Source: Taenia hydatigena (lineage: Eukaryota > Platyhelminthes > Cestoda > Cyclophyllidea > Taeniidae). From it: a stretch of 64,000 nucleotides of DNA. The notes under the pieces are model-generated. The model made no database searches, was not told the origin of the DNA, and saw only the letters and a program-made list of their open reading frames with translations. Location of the stretch: contig JADWOT020000006.1 in assembly GCA_036345935.2 (NCBI GenBank), positions 13,180,519 to 13,244,518 on the forward strand, written 5' to 3'. Shown one piece after another: positions 31,984 to 45,683 of the stretch (positions are counted from its first letter, which is position 1; each line of letters opens with the position of its first letter). The position numbers were made by a program, and so were the translations under genes.

Positions 31984-34397
31984 ATGAAAGTGTTGGTCTG
32001 TGGTCGGTTTTTGTTATTGTGCTATTTTTTGGTCATTTTGTTTCTTGCCCTTTGTCCTTACTCATTTTTGATCAAAGTGACCTCTGGGCTCTACACTCAT
32101 CTCAGATTGTCGAACATTGAAGCTCTGTTAAAGTCATCCGCTCTTTACGTGATCACTCACGAATACTTTTTGCTTAATACCAAGTGTAAAGATTCTGCTT
32201 TGCCGAGTTGTGCAGACATCGGTTCTGATGTTGGCACGCGTGATTACGATTTTGTGCGTTCGCTGATTCACAACCGTGGAAGTAGCGATGATAGACATGT
32301 GAACTTCGCCTATGGCGGTCCAGTCGGATGTGCAAGTAGGTTTAAGAACTAGCCTTGCATGTTTAGGTCTTCACAAGGAGGCGCAGATGAGCATGGTTTT
32401 GGCAGTTAAGCATCAGGCTGCTGGGCGTCCTGAAATGGCATTGAAGTTATTGAAACACGCAGCAGATCTTGATCCTAGAAACTCTGATGTTCTCAATCTT
32501 CTCGGTGAGGCATTTGAGAAACTGTGGGTTGTGTCGAGTGGACATGAAGTCGACTCTGCTATACTAAATTATGATGGGTTTACTACTTCCATGAGTCTCG
32601 ACCAGATGGAGAACATTATAACTGCGGAGTCATTATATACCAAGGCTCTTATCAATAATCCTGCGAACACTCGGGCATCTAATAATAGGCGGAGAACTCT
32701 GCCGATTGTGGAGAAAATAGATCAACAACGGTCAGTTCCGGTCACCCATCATTGTCTTGTGCTATCATAGGACTGCTCTAGCAGACAGTAAATGGATTTT
32801 GCGCCGATTACTATACCGCTGATTATCAATGGCTTAATTAATCGGTTGTTAGTTTATAACACAAACTGGGCTTGATAGATTATAAATATTGGTTTAAGCA
32901 TTGGGAGCTTGTGTTTTTTTCCTGGTGTGCATTCAAAAACGTTTGTGCACGTTTCAGTTTTCAGAATATAGACCTAAAAGTTGTGCGTTTTTACCTTGTT
33001 CCGGAATCTGATCCTGGGCTGAAGAAAGCGAAAATTGAGCATTATTTCCAGCATATTTATCATTCAAATGCCATTGAAGGAAATACATTATCTTTAGCTC
33101 AGACTCGAGCTGTTTTGGAGACGCGTTTAGCTATCGGTGGGAAAAGTCTGCAGGAGCAAAATGAGGTAGGTTCTCCTTAATTACAATGAATTCCCGGTTT
33201 GACGCCCTCCTCTACTTTTGTTGTTCCTTAGGTTCTTGGTTTAGACGCAGCATTTAAGTATCTTAACACTACATTACTCAGTGGTTCTTCAACCCCTATA
33301 TCACTGTCTGATATATTGGAACTGCATCGAAGAGTTTTATCATTTATTGACTTGACGGAAGCGGGACGTCTGCGACGAACACAAGTAATACTAAACTTTT
33401 TATATTTAAAAGCACACTTTCGTTTGTTTTTTTCGTTTTCTTCATGCTGGTCTTTTGATTTCCTATGTATTGTGGTATTGGCATAGATTTATTAAAACAG
33501 TCAGACGTGTTCTTCTTGGGCGTAGCTGCTAGCTGAAATTGGTGGTATGGATTAATAGCCCATTCGCAGGTGTTTGTAGGTGACCATATTCCACCTCCAG
33601 CAAAAATGCTTCCCGAATTAATGCAAGAGCTCGTTGACTGGATCAATTCTGACGAAGCAGCAGCTCTACATCCTATTGAATTGGCCGCTTTGGCCCACTG
33701 GAAAATCGTATACATTCACCCTTTCTACGACGGCAACGGTCGAACATCTCGACTTGTTATGAATCTTCTTCTTATGAGGGCCGGTTTTCCTCCGGCGATT
33801 GTGAGAGAGGAGGACCGGCATATCTATTATGAAACCCTGAAAACTGCCAATTTGGGTGATGTGAGGCCTTTCATTCGGTTCATTGGTATGTTTTTTACCA
33901 AAATATTTTGCTCTTTTAGTCAAGCGAATTTAAGTTCGGGTCCTCCTCTTGTGCTTTAACAAATTTATTGATTCATTCTTTTCAGTGGTTTTTAACGCTG
34001 TATACTTGATCTTATGACAAGGAAGTTCTGTAACTGTGTTCATCATCACATCCAAAAACGTTACTTTTTTCCCGTGACTTATTTGCATATTTTTTGCCGT
34101 AAACCCTTAAATCTACAAGTATTATGTACTTATTTTTTCAACATTCATACCAATGCCTACATGCCTACTTGAATACATCTTATTGTAGCCGAATGTACGG
34201 AAAGGGCAGTCGACGATTACCTCAAAGCAGCTTTCGGCACAGCCGCCTCTGAGGTTGAAAAGAAAATTGTTATACCCTCGGACCGGCCTTCTTTGTATCA
34301 GCCGGGTCCTCTGGTTCAGTACATTCCAACTCTTCACTTCCCCTGGATGCCGTACGAACGGCCCGTGGCACAGTCAAACATCATCTACAGCACGTAA
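31984..34397 (+). CDS. FICD: protein adenylyltransferase FICD (Fic-domain AMPylase)
   Basis: Exons 31984-32335, 32367-32730, 32958-33165, 33232-33384, 33570-33885 and 34189-34397 close in phase to 533 residues (human about 458). Known FICD is an ER type II membrane enzyme that AMPylates and de-AMPylates the chaperone BiP, tuning the unfolded-protein response. Visible parts: an N-terminal hydrophobic anchor (about residues 8-30); a TPR-like helical region (about 125-220); the autoinhibitory motif SNAIEGN with Glu at about 279; and the catalytic Fic motif HPFYDGNGRTSR starting at His about 409. ALHPIELAALAHWK and RPFIRFI also match the family. All key residues for both activities are present. 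The C-terminal tail is longer than in mammals. The first intron is 31 bp. The start is the first ATG before the anchor. Confidence 0.95.
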
Positions 34398-36010
34398 CTT
34401 CCCTCGACCACTGAATCGCTTGCACCGGTGTCTTTCATATTTGATTGGTTTCCCTCTTCTATTTTCGGTGTGATGTGTCCATTATTTTGGCTTACCTTGT
34501 ATAGGTTTATTATTCTTAATATACGCTATTAACTCAATAAGTTCGTTTTCTTTTCAAAGTTCATTTATGTTATGCTGGGTTTCGTGATTTCACTGTGCAC
34601 CTGCTTGTTCGTATTGCTGCTAGGTCTTCATAATTTTAACTTTTCCGGTACATTTGTTTCAAATTAGCCGGTGTTAATGGTTAATGCATACCTGAATACG
34701 GGAATCAGTTGTATTTATTGATTTTTGCTGCTGCTTAGTCCGATTTTGAGGAAATATCAACTAGGGATCAGTGACATGCATTTGTGCACGCACCTGTAGG
34801 TCAATTGCACCCCAGTACTAACTTCACGAACTGGCTAGGAGTTAGGTTTCAGTATCCGCTTCACTCACTACTTCAGTGCACATCATTGTAAAGTATTTGT
34901 TATTGATGCTTTATTTGAAGAACTCTTTAAGTTTAATTAGTTATCCTGATTGCGATTCAGTTAGAATGCACTATAAAGTTTATCATTTAGCTTTATTTGG
35001 TCCCAATAAAGCATGTCTTCTTGTCAGGCAGTTCTCGCCATCTTACAATCTTGAGTTGAAGAATGTTGCTTTTGACAAATTTCTTCGAGATTCTGAATGA
35101 GTGTACTTTCGTAATTCAATGGGCTGAATATAGTCACTGTGATGTGGAATAATCCGTTGGTATGCTAAGGTTGAGATATGTGGTGGTTTGCTATAAGCAT
35201 TACTAAATTGTAAAAGATTAGTGGAGAAGTGACGTTCAAATCAGCGCATCGAAATCTACTATCATTGCTCGCAGAAGGCCTAACGAGGAATGAGTGGGAT
35301 TTCCAGTCAGGGACGGTTTGTACTACAAAGTAGCGCAATCAGATGAGGTGTCAAACTATGTCGAAGCGTAAATCACATGTCCTTTAGGTGAGACTCCATT
35401 GGTCGGAAAAGATCGATTTACGTTAGCAAAGCTCCATTTGTCTGAGAAAATTAGTGATGACAGTACAGCTTGCGTGGGTCATCCTGTTTCACCATCCCAA
35501 ATTCCATTTGATTGCACTTTACACAAATTTCATCTTATTATTTGGTAATGCTTCGCAAACCACTTTAACCATATTATAGGAGTAAAAAGCGTTATAAGCA
35601 GGGAAGAGGGGTTAATACGTATTTGAAATAAATGTGCGAAGTAGTTATAATTTAACATTTTTTGAATCAACAAGGTTTTCTCGAGTTTGATAGCTTCATG
35701 TGATGAGTTAGTATCAACTTAAATTCAGATCAAGTTGAATCATAAATTGTGCTCCGGTAAGGGGTCTAATTCGTTGTTGAGATCAACGGTTTGTACGCTG
35801 TAATCATGGAGCCGTTTATAACACCTGGACGACTGCATTCCTGCCTCCTATTCTTGTAGTCGTATTATGCACATTACGAATAAATGTTTCATGAGGCAGT
35901 TTAGTTAGTTCCAGGCCCGCGGTTCATTGCTATTTTTGATGAAAAGTGGGACTACTTACGTACACATTGCCTTTATTTATAGAAAGGGGTCGACCATACG
36001 ATAGCTCAAA
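34398..36010. other. intergenic between FICD and CEP44
   Basis: No exon recognised. AATAAA-like signals occur, for example near 35006, but none is close to the FICD stop. Confidence 0.4.
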
Positions 36011-39000
36011 ATGTCTGATCTAAAACAGGCAGTTGAAGCTCTGCGTCGTCAATTGCGATTTTTTCGCATTGGAGTGGATGTTGATTTCCATTCGTAAGTT
36101 TGGCTCCGTTACCTTTCCTATCATCTGTTGATATCCGAATCTTAATGTACTTGTCTCCTTTTAGCATGATTCTTGGCCTGAGTCCATCCTTCATCAAGCT
36201 TTATCGCCATCTTCTTTGTGAATACGATAATAGAGTTTCTCTCTTCCTTACATCTAATAATTTTCTTTTATCTGGTAGGTTTTTATCATTAAGTGCCATA
36301 CTTAGCGCCTTATCACTCTTGTGCTCCCTTCGCACTTTGCACATTCATTGACCCTCATTTTTCTCAAAAGTACGACTAAAATCGATCGGCTTCTAATTAT
36401 TCTCCTTTCAGAGACCGAGGATCATCGTTTCATGGAGTCACTTTATCGAATTTGTCGCGATGTATTCAGTATGAAACCTCCCCTTTCACTGGCTCAATTT
36501 CTCACTAACTCATTCGCAGGAAAGAAACTTAAGATGGCTGCCGAAATCGTGAAGGCAGTGGGTGAGCTGCAAAAGGATCTCTGGAGAAAGACACCGAAAA
36601 AGCACGGTTTGCTCACCTTGGTATGTGCCTCTACGGCTGGCCCAGGAGGGATTCGGCAGACATCAACCTCCTCGTGCCCATCTCTGACGGCGTCCGCGGT
36701 ACCGCAACTGACGTCCTCCTCGTCCTCGCAGCGCGCATCTCACAGGGCGTGTGGCGATGGCGTACGTGGGGTAATGCGTGACGTGAACACTATTTTTCTC
36801 CAACCCTCGCAGCAGAACCAGCTGTCTCCCACTAGGCACTCGCGGCTTCCTATTCCGCCTCAACGAACCAATACCACTTTACCTCCCACGGCAGATGCAA
36901 AAACACTGTGCGCAAATGATCCGTTGGGCCCTGGCCATCCGCACAGGGTGATCGCACCATTTCCGTAAACAATTTTTGTTCGCTATTGAAAAAAAACCCT
37001 CAAACTCGATACAAACTTTACTAGTTTGGGTATATAGTGAATGCTAATTATATAGCAATATTTTTTTTTTAAGTCAAAGCCGGGTTCTTCTCCGAGCATT
37101 GCTAAATACTCATTGGATAGTATAGAGACTGACTACTTGTCCGGCCTTTTGACCGACCTCAACGCGCTCTCTAACCAGCTCTCTCAAATTGTTGATCGAG
37201 TCGCCGGAATTGAGTCGCGTGTGTTTGCCATCGAGCAGCCCATGCGAAAAGCGGCTACAAATCGAGCCGGCCTCCTTGTGGGCAAGGCGAAAGTGAAGAC
37301 TAAGGATGAGCATGTACGGTTCATTCGTTTCATTTCATTCCACTTCTGGAGTGCACAATATTGTCTTTCGAATTTGTCTACTCCTGGTGCTTTTTGTGGT
37401 TGGTGTATGTTTCCCAAACAAGCAGACTTGTGTACTTAGTCAATTAAGGGAACCCAGGTCGATTAATAAGCCTCCTTATTGAGACTGTACTATCTAAATC
37501 AGTAAGCGTTTAACTTTTAAGAGGCAACTTTGCGCTGCTGAGACGTGAACGCAAATTTGGTTACTAATCAGGAGAGACACTAAGAAACTATGTACGCAAG
37601 GGTTAACTTGATCAGTGGACCTTTTCCACTTTTATTATTGCTGATTTCAACGGATTCCCAGGATTCTTATAATGGCGAATGGGCTGAATCTAACGTTATC
37701 GCTCATCCGTCGCCTGATGTGGCGGATCGGTCAGCTCGGGTTCATATGGCCGAAGAAGCTACACAGAGACCTTTCTTAGATATCTCAAATCCAACAACGG
37801 AGAAACGGTTAGTTTACTGGAGAGGCTGGCACCCAAGAGACCAGTCTGTAAGTCTGATAAGAGCTCTGTTTGTGCTATGCTTATCGCTATCGCGAGTAGT
37901 CTATCTTAAGGCCTGAAGTATATTGGTCAGTTATAAGAAAATCTATTGTTACAGGGAAAGGTCTTAACTATCTTGATACCACGACGTTTTCAAAAGACTT
38001 CTTGCTTGCCACTTAAGTTGAATTCGTTGGCATAAGAGTATGCAGTCGTATTCACCAACCATTTTTTGCAGCCACTTTCAGAAACGAGTGCTTCAGCGGA
38101 AATTAACAACCCCTTGCTGTCAAGCAAACCATCTATCAACTCGTCTGTCGCTTCTTCTGGCAGATGTAGATTCCAAGATGTTTCAACTAGTCGCTATTCT
38201 CCGGAATATATCGATTTTTCAAGAGTTTCCATCCATAAGGAAGGTCATAATGATGCATCCACAAATCCAATCACCGAAGCCCAAGCCGTCCTTACTGTAG
38301 TTCACAATCCCGCCTTTCGATCGACTTTCGAGCAGGATACCTCACTCTGCCAGGCAGGCGCCTCTAGTGGTCTTCTTCAGCCTTTCACGAAATCCATTCA
38401 TAGTGAGGCTCCACCACAAAGCCTCACAGCCGCTGCCTTGCATGAGGTGAACTCAGTTAGTCCTCCACCTCGACTCATTACCAAGCTTTCTTCTGTGACA
38501 GTTGAACCAGACATTATGCTTTCCATATTTTGCGTCCAAGCCCTTTACTATTCTAGTCAAATAGAAGTACAGCTTAGCAACTGCCCCTGATTTAGTTGCC
38601 AACTTGTTTGCCACAACAGCATTTTTGTAAATAACAGCATTGTAGCCAACAAAGGGGAGAAGGATAAACTTAATACCACTTTTTTCAAGCCTAGCTCGGT
38701 TTCTTCGGCGCTTCGATCAAAATCCGGTTCCCACAGGCCTTTTCCAATCATGAGCCACATTGAATCGAGTGACCCTGGAAGAGGTGACGATTTTGCAGTA
38801 TTTCCAAAACAGTCAGTTGTCCGTTCTACAAACGAGGACGGATCGGCTTCCATCATGGAATGCACTAACTCGAATAACTCACTCAACGCCGATCAAGGGC
38901 TGAGACGCCAAATCAACCGGATTTTGAGCATGTGAGCACCGATGAAAGCTCCATGAAGCCCCTTCTTGCATCTTCACTTGTTGATGTTTCTCATTAACTG

Positions 39001-39148
39001 CCTCGCCGTGACAACGGCGGACCCCCCGCTAGGACGATGATCCCTAAAACATTAACCCACTGCTCTTTTTATTCACAAGTTCCATTTTCGTAGGCTAACT
39101 GAAACTCAGGATCTGCTGAACGGCCACCGATCCCTATCGACAAAGTAA
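36011..39148 (+). CDS. CEP44: centrosomal protein CEP44
   Basis: CEP44 binds centrioles and helps daughter centrioles mature into centrosomes. Exons 36011-36093, 36165-36274 and 36412-36620 encode the N-terminal CEP44 domain (MSDLKQAVEALRRQLR; LFLTSNNFLLSGETEDHRFM; MAAEIVKAVGELQKDL). 37074-37313 adds a coiled coil (LLTDLNALSNQLSQIVDRVA), then 37662-37847 and a Ser-rich exon from 38072. These join in phase. The next junction, between about 38490 and 38600, is unresolved: the frame resumes the same but I found no in-phase intron. The segment to 38931 either stops at 38935 or, via donor GTGAGC, joins 39094-39148 and ends LLNGHRSLSTK, extending the final helix; I favour the latter. Tail-to-tail with SFSWAP. 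Confidence 0.82.
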
Positions 39149-39443
39149 TTGGTACTCGTACCGAGGTTGAGAACTTGCAGCCGCCTCCACTATTGACGGC
39201 CGATGTGAATGCCTTTTTTGAAGACGCTTCATAAACCTGATGTTGAGTCTGTATTAACATTGCGTAACATCTTTTCACCGAAATCGGGCATATGCTCCAC
39301 CTTACGCTCAACATTATTCGCACAAAAAATCCGGAAATCGCTACTAAAACCCACCCTCACCGGCTCAACAAATAGCAATTTTCGGAATCGAGAATGCAAA
39401 ATTAGTCTTTGTGTATGAACATTGTTGATATAAAGGGAGGAAA
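39149..39443. other. convergent 3' intergenic space
   Basis: Shared 3' region between CEP44 (+) and SFSWAP (-); nothing else seen. Confidence 0.4.
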
Positions 39444-42400
39444 TTAAATACGTTGTCCGCTTCTCTTCTGACGATGTTTTCTGCCATGGCTCCGCCCTCT
39501 GTCACGGGAAATGGATCGAGAGTGTCGTCTCTGGTTCCTGCTGCCGCCGCCCCAAGAACGCGCAGCGCCGTCATCCGAAGGCGACTCGGAGGATCGATGT
39601 CTGTGCCTGGCGTAGGCTGCTGGTGGACTTCTCGACTTGCTGTGTGCCTGCAATTGAGACGAGAAAAAACTCATGGGGACAACTAAGTTACCCATTGAAA
39701 GTGGGTAGTGTGCAACACCAGCTCAACAAATAAATATTAAATTGGGTGAAAAAAGTGTACCTTCTTTCTCTCATCATCGGCGACGGCAGCAGCCTCGAGG
39801 GCTCTCTCACGTTGTGTCTTGAGTTGCTCCACAACGGCGTGTGCAACTGCAGCTGGCACAGAAGAAGGGGGAGGGGGTGGCGCAGCTGTCACTGTTTGCA
39901 ACATGATTGATTGAGGCGGAGACGATCTGAGGTGGCTAGACGTTCTACTGCGTTTTCCCTCCTCCACCTCTCGCTCTACCTTCCTCAATTTTGACTGCCG
40001 CAGTTTGGCCGCAAACAGTGCTGCACGCTTGCGTCGCTCCAACTGCAACCGCGCCTGCTCCTCCATCGATTGGATGTCACGTGCGATTTCCTCCTGAGTG
40101 AGGATGCTCATACTCACGACCTTGGGGGTGCCGTTAGCGGTTGTAGGAAAGACACTTGCTGAAGTGTTATACGTGGATGGGCGGGGTGGGGTGGAAGACT
40201 TTCTCGAGGGCGGTGACGTCGTGGAGGCCCTCCACCGCGATCCGTTTAGTAAGTTGACTTTAAATGACAACACGGGTAAAAAGGAGGAATCTAAATTGAC
40301 GAATTTATGTTCCGAGAGTAGAAGCGAAAATATTCGTGCATACATCCATAACTATAAAGCTCACTTAGCTGCTTGTAAACAATCACTCAAACTAAGTGTC
40401 AGCACGTGTTTCTAGCCCATTGAACTGAATAAGAGGTAGCGTTGCCGAAAATCAACCCACCGGTTGGGACCTCCAGGACGGTAGCGAGTGTCCGTTCCAT
40501 TGGCTCCTCGTCATGAGCATTCGATACTGGAGAGGAATGAGGTGAGTCCTTTCCATTATCCTCCTCACTATCGCTTGCGGAAGAGTAGTTACTCATGCCA
40601 GGCAGGATACTGCAGGAAGATGTGCGCAAAATGGAGGGGTCCTCATAGTTCGCGGCTGGAGAGGAAATGGATTCCTCCATACCCTTCAGGCGGCTCGAAC
40701 TGACTGACTTACTTAGGCGAAAGGAGATACTTTTGTTGCGAGCCACAGTAGGGCTGTTGTTTTCCTGTTTCGATGTCACATGCTTAGCTAAAAGGTTAAG
40801 GTCCGAAAATAATGTATTTCATAGTAAAACATAAATTCCTCAATTCACAGTATAATTTTCAACAAGACAAGAGTTTAGTAATTTTATCAGTGGGTAAGAT
40901 GCCCAGATCCCTCTCTAGTTATTAAAATACAAGTGGGCTGAAAGTGTCAAAATACAACAAAATTCTTCATTCAACAATGGACTCGATTGGGCCATTGATT
41001 TTTAAGCGTGTAGAGCCCCGGAAAGGCATGGGTAGACTCACGGTTCCGATCGACTTCGATATTTGGTGACCTCATCCCAGTTCGTTCGCTCAGACGCGCT
41101 TTTGTGACAAATTCTTTCTTCTTTGCAAGATAGTAGTCGTGATGAATATGTCCCACTTGCAGAAAGGCAAAACGAGCGTCATTCTGCTTCTGCTTCTTCA
41201 CTACTTCTTGGAATTCCTCCCCATTGCGAGCGACATACTCCGCCATTTTGTCAATAATTCCCCGAAGATCAGATGGTGGAGACATGGAACTGAGACATAA
41301 TGAAAAAAAATTCTGAGGTAAACATTTGTCAAAAGCAATTGCTGTGACTTCATTTGAAATTGAGTGATTGTAGATAAAAAATTTCGATTGGGTAGAATGA
41401 TTGCTGGCATGGAATGTAGATCAAAATTGAAAGACGCTAACCTGGACTTGGAAGCTAGCTGCGACTGTCGCATGGCGTTAACAGCCGCCGAAGCGGCAGT
41501 AGCAGCTGCTCGAGCGGATTCCGCCACGAGATATGACTCTCTCGCGGATTCGACATTATCACTCCTTGAAAAATGTGTGTAGTAATGCGAATAGTAGTAA
41601 CGATAATACTCTTGATAGCAATGCTCGTAGTCAGCCTCCGACATTGGCGGAAATTCAGATGATTCTCGTATCTCCACTGTTTCAACATCAGATGTGCCCC
41701 TTCGGATACCAGATACAGGGCGTCGATCAGCCCCTTCCACATAGTCAGCAGAACCGTGATTCGGAATGAGTCTGGAATAAATTGAACACAGCAATGATGG
41801 AGATTTAGCAAGTAGCACAGACTAAGAATTGCCCCTTCCAATGGAAAACCACCTTAAAGCAGAGTTGCGCAGACCTGAGAGCAAAGAATAAAAGGCTGGG
41901 AGTGATTAAGCATCGCAATCAAAAGAGATTTAGAGAGTTGGAATAAACATAATGCTGAGCTTGGGTAATGGTAGCGTTAATCTCGTTGAGTGACGAAGTG
42001 TGGACTGGTTATCACAATAACGCCTTCTTGTGCTTATGTTATAAACTTTCTAGCATAGGTCAGGAACAATGAAATCCGTACATAAAAAGCATCTCCAAAT
42101 ATTAAACACCAACTGACAACTTCTTGACTAAAACTTACCTATCACCAGTTGACTTCTTGAACCGATTAATGAGAGATGCATATGCTGTCTTCGATATATC
42201 AATCTTGGGCAGTTTAATCTCATATGGTTCATCGACATTAACCTATATAAAATGAATATTACCCATGATTAAAATCATACACCAACTACTAAATATCAAT
42301 TGAAAGGTGATAGGGTAATGCAAGGAAATGGCACGAAGTGTATTCGAAAGGCATCAGAACGCGATGAAGTTGGACTCACATCGGCATTTGGACCAGGCGG

Positions 42401-43769
42401 CCTAGTTGTATTCGACAGAGGCCTCTGTCGGGGAATATAACGACCTGCTTTTATAAGTTTTACTAATTCCTTATAAAACGGGTTGAGCTTGTCATCATAA
42501 TTTAAGAAACTGAACTGAGGGTTCCTGGACTGCTTGGTTTTAAGCACGATTTCCATTTGAGCATTGTTACGAGCGATAAAGACAGCTGTCTTCTCTATTA
42601 TCGTAGCTTGCCGTTCAAAATCAGGCAAAGCTATGCCCGAAGGAAGAACCAGGTCCGGCGGGCAAACATATGGTTCGCATTCACGATCCTTTGAAATCTC
42701 AAGACCAACGTTAGCTTCCTTCCGGTCTAAATTTCGAAAGTCGTCCGAGTTAATAAGTAAAAAATTGTCACGACTAATTGAATAAAACCAACTTGATAAA
42801 TTTTGAGCTATTTCGTGCTTTTCTGACCCAGTTTCGTTGTAAGAGAAGCCAACAGTTGCGTATGTGCCTTTTGACCCCTCCGTCTCTTTGTTTGGATTGC
42901 CTTCTGGAAAATAAAAGAATAGTAATAAGCAAACAGGACCGGAACTTCTGCATGGACAGAAATTGTTCGCAAATTTAGTGTTCAGTTAATTACATGCCAT
43001 TTTCGTCATCATCCAAATGAAGTGAGAACAATGGAGTCGCCTCAACGCAGAAAATCGAAGAATATCTCTATCATGAATCGAAACCAGGAAGCTGAAGCAG
43101 AGACTGGCAGCTACGAATAAAGAAATTCAAACAGAAACAAACATGTAAAACTTACCCGAGTCGACAGAAACGAAAAGCAGCTACTTTGCAGAGCACGTGG
43201 GAAACTAGGATTCAAAAGAGTCGCAAAGTGGCCACCAATAGGTCAGCCAAAGAAGCAAGGGCGATTAGCGTCACTTAGGGCGACCTTTCACATCCATGTT
43301 TAGTGCACTCACCCTGTACAATTGCCACATCGTGGATGTCGGTTTGCAATTCGAAGTAACGCTCGTAGTTACACATTTCCTCTAGATCCGCGTCTTCAGC
43401 AGCCTGACTTCCTAATCCCTGCACGATACTGTCCGCATCGTACTCGCTGACGTCCTGCAAGTAGCCTCGACAATCAAATCTGTAATGGATCAAGAAGTTT
43501 AATTCAAAAGAAAGGCCGCATATTCCAGGGACTTATTAGATTTTAAAAACAACAGTGCAAACAAGCTAAGAGAATGTATTTCGAAAGCGCAAAGGAACAC
43601 TTCTACTCCAACAAACCCACCGATCAATAGTTAGATCAGAGTTATTTGCCCAAGGTACCAGTAGTTTGCCACTATTGATCTCCTGACTTTTTTCCGGGTC
43701 GTTGAAAAGCGAACACCTACAACCCACAACACGCAAATCGCCGTAACCTTCGAGCCGACTCGAATCCAT
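39444..43769 (-). CDS. SFSWAP: splicing factor SWAP (suppressor of white-apricot)
   Basis: Nine exons in transcript order: 43769-43621, 43479-43313, 42903-42380, 42242-42139, 41771-41442, 41289-41042, 40787-40461, 40257-39761, 39647-39444. All phases close to 849 residues. Nuclear regulator of alternative splicing. Domains: the N-terminal DRY_EERY domain (NDPEKSQEINSGKLLVPW, IDRFDCRGYLQDVSEYD, CNYERYFELQTDI, YATVGFSY); SURP1 at about residues 200-250 (TIIEKTAVFIARNNAQMEIV); SURP2 at about 435-480 (GIIDKMAEYVARNGEEF); a KSISFRLSK motif; ERRKRAALF near 690; and an RS-rich tail (RHSRSISRDRGRSHGRKHR). In flies this gene represses its own mRNA by retaining 5' introns. Introns 1 and 2 here are 141 and 409 bp, and intron 2 is the longest. 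The start is the ATG just before the conserved domain. Confidence 0.94.
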
Positions 43770-45496
43770 CTATCAAACGCTCCACACAAACGGAAAACTG
43801 TGATGCAAATAAACAAAAGCAAATTATACTCTAAGCCCAAAGTAAAAATAAACGACTCAAATTAATTATTTTTTTGAAAACAATGGCGTCATTATAAAAG
43901 TCGGAGACTACCCTGAGGAAAAAGATTACTAATATGCGTCCAGGATGCGCATTTAGGGTTACTGGCATAGCTCAAAGGCCAGCCTATCTGTAAAGGCATA
44001 AAATGGCTGGCCAGGCGTCCTCAGTTGAAACCGAGAGTCAACCAAGTAAAATCGCATTAAGTGGCTTTCTAAAATTTTGAGCGCCATTGCTGACGCTCCA
44101 CTTGATAAACCTTCTGCATCGGCCATCAAAAAGTGGTCAGCATCAGCCGTGCAGGTCACCAAATTTTTGTGTAACTGAGAAGGCGCTTGATCACAGCGCT
44201 ACTGATTCATCTGTGCAAATTTTCTGGATCCGAAATTTTGTTCCGTTTGGGAAATCGTATCAGGGATGGGGAATCGTACTGTCCATACTTCGACTATGAA
44301 CCTTGACCAAAAAGCAGAGTTATGCTACAGTGAACGGGCTTTAATGCAGTTCCTTGGCGTAGAGTCTGAGTCTGTTATGCCTTGAATAAAAAAGGACGCA
44401 ATACCTGGGTGGAATCCCCTTATTTTCAACAAACAGGAAGAGATCGAGTCTACTAGCATGATTCGGAGGCCACCCCACCCGACCAAAGCAATATGGCCAC
44501 CTAAGTGACCGTACCCGAAACTGACGCCATTCTTGCTTTAGCGCTACCCAGTTACAAATATTTGGGTTCTGTTTGACTAACGAAGAAGTGGAGGCGATAC
44601 CGCGAGTTCACTTAATCAGAGTTTTTCTTTAACTTTTTTAGATGGTTAAGGGCTAGTGTCGCTTTCATCGCCAACAGCTTTCATGCGAAACACACGACTA
44701 GCTTAGTTGTCGAAAGTAGACGTCTTTTTCCGCCACTTCCTTTATGGTTATCACTGATTCCCCCAACCATATTATATACGCATCTTCCACACCGCTAAGT
44801 TTAGAAAACTAACAGTCAAGATCAGGGTGAATATCTTTTAGACCAAATTTGCTTTCTCCTACCACCAATATAGTTCTTGAGGCTTCCATAAATATGAAAA
44901 AAATAAATAGTGCTCAACTAGAATGTATGTTTTCCGCATAAGGGAGGGATTAGGACTACTGGCAGGACCCGGAAGTCAGCTCATCCGGCAAGGTACAGAG
45001 CGGCCGATCGGGTGTCTTTAACGCAACCCGAGAGTTAAAAATAGCAAATGTATTACAGTCATGGGCAAAATCGTCGGTATTCAAACGAGCGCAGGCTACG
45101 TTGCCTCCGTCTCTTTTTATTACCGGCTTTGATTTCCGCCTTACGAATGGCCTCGTCGTTTGTCATTTCTAGTAATCTTCTTTCTTCCTCCAGCACAGAA
45201 TCTTCATGTTCACAGTCGATCGGATGCGACAAGGGATGATTAGCTAGGTAATGATTTGTAGACTGAAGGCAAGGCACTAGTTGGTGAGGTAGCTTTCAAC
45301 ACGTGGTTTGTATTATTGGTCTACGGAGGAGATCGAGATTCGTGGAGTAATCGTTGCGGAGGCAGAATACATCGATTTCCCTAGGAGGCAGATAACCTTC
45401 ACTGCAGCATGGGATACGTGCTCACTGAACACATCCGGCCAATAAAGCCCACAGAGGCCCCTTAATGATGAAAGACGATGATAAGGCAATATATGC
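43770..45496. other. upstream of SFSWAP, decayed repeat fragments
   Basis: No gene supported. Around 44465-44530 there is a degraded match to the inner part of the LTR-like module (GGCCACC...GACC...). A charged minus-strand frame at 45277-45059 is discussed under rejected items. Confidence 0.35.
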
Positions 45497-45683
45497 TGCA
45501 GCGTCCCGAGGCTCGCTCGAAGGCAAAAGAAGGCAGAATACTAGGGTGGAATATATATATTCAACGGGCAGAGGGAAATAAGCCGCTGGCATGGCCAGGC
45601 GGCTAGCCTACGCAGCTAGGGCAAGATGGCCACCCCTCCGACCCTGGCCAAAAACCGGTAGTACAAACAAACAAAGCACTACA
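45497..45683 (+). repeat. solo LTR-like module, ~187 bp
   Basis: Starts TGCAGCGTCCCGAGG, ends GCACTACA. Clearly related to 4769-4961 in opposite orientation, with about 15-20 percent divergence by eye. Short open frames across it are composition effects. It is not flanked by the 80-codon frame found with copies A and B, so it moved on its own. Confidence 0.7.

Noticed and set aside
45059..45277. Charged minus-strand frame rich in Glu and Arg
   Set aside because: Could be a coiled-coil exon, but there is no family similarity, no partner exons and no clear splice sites.
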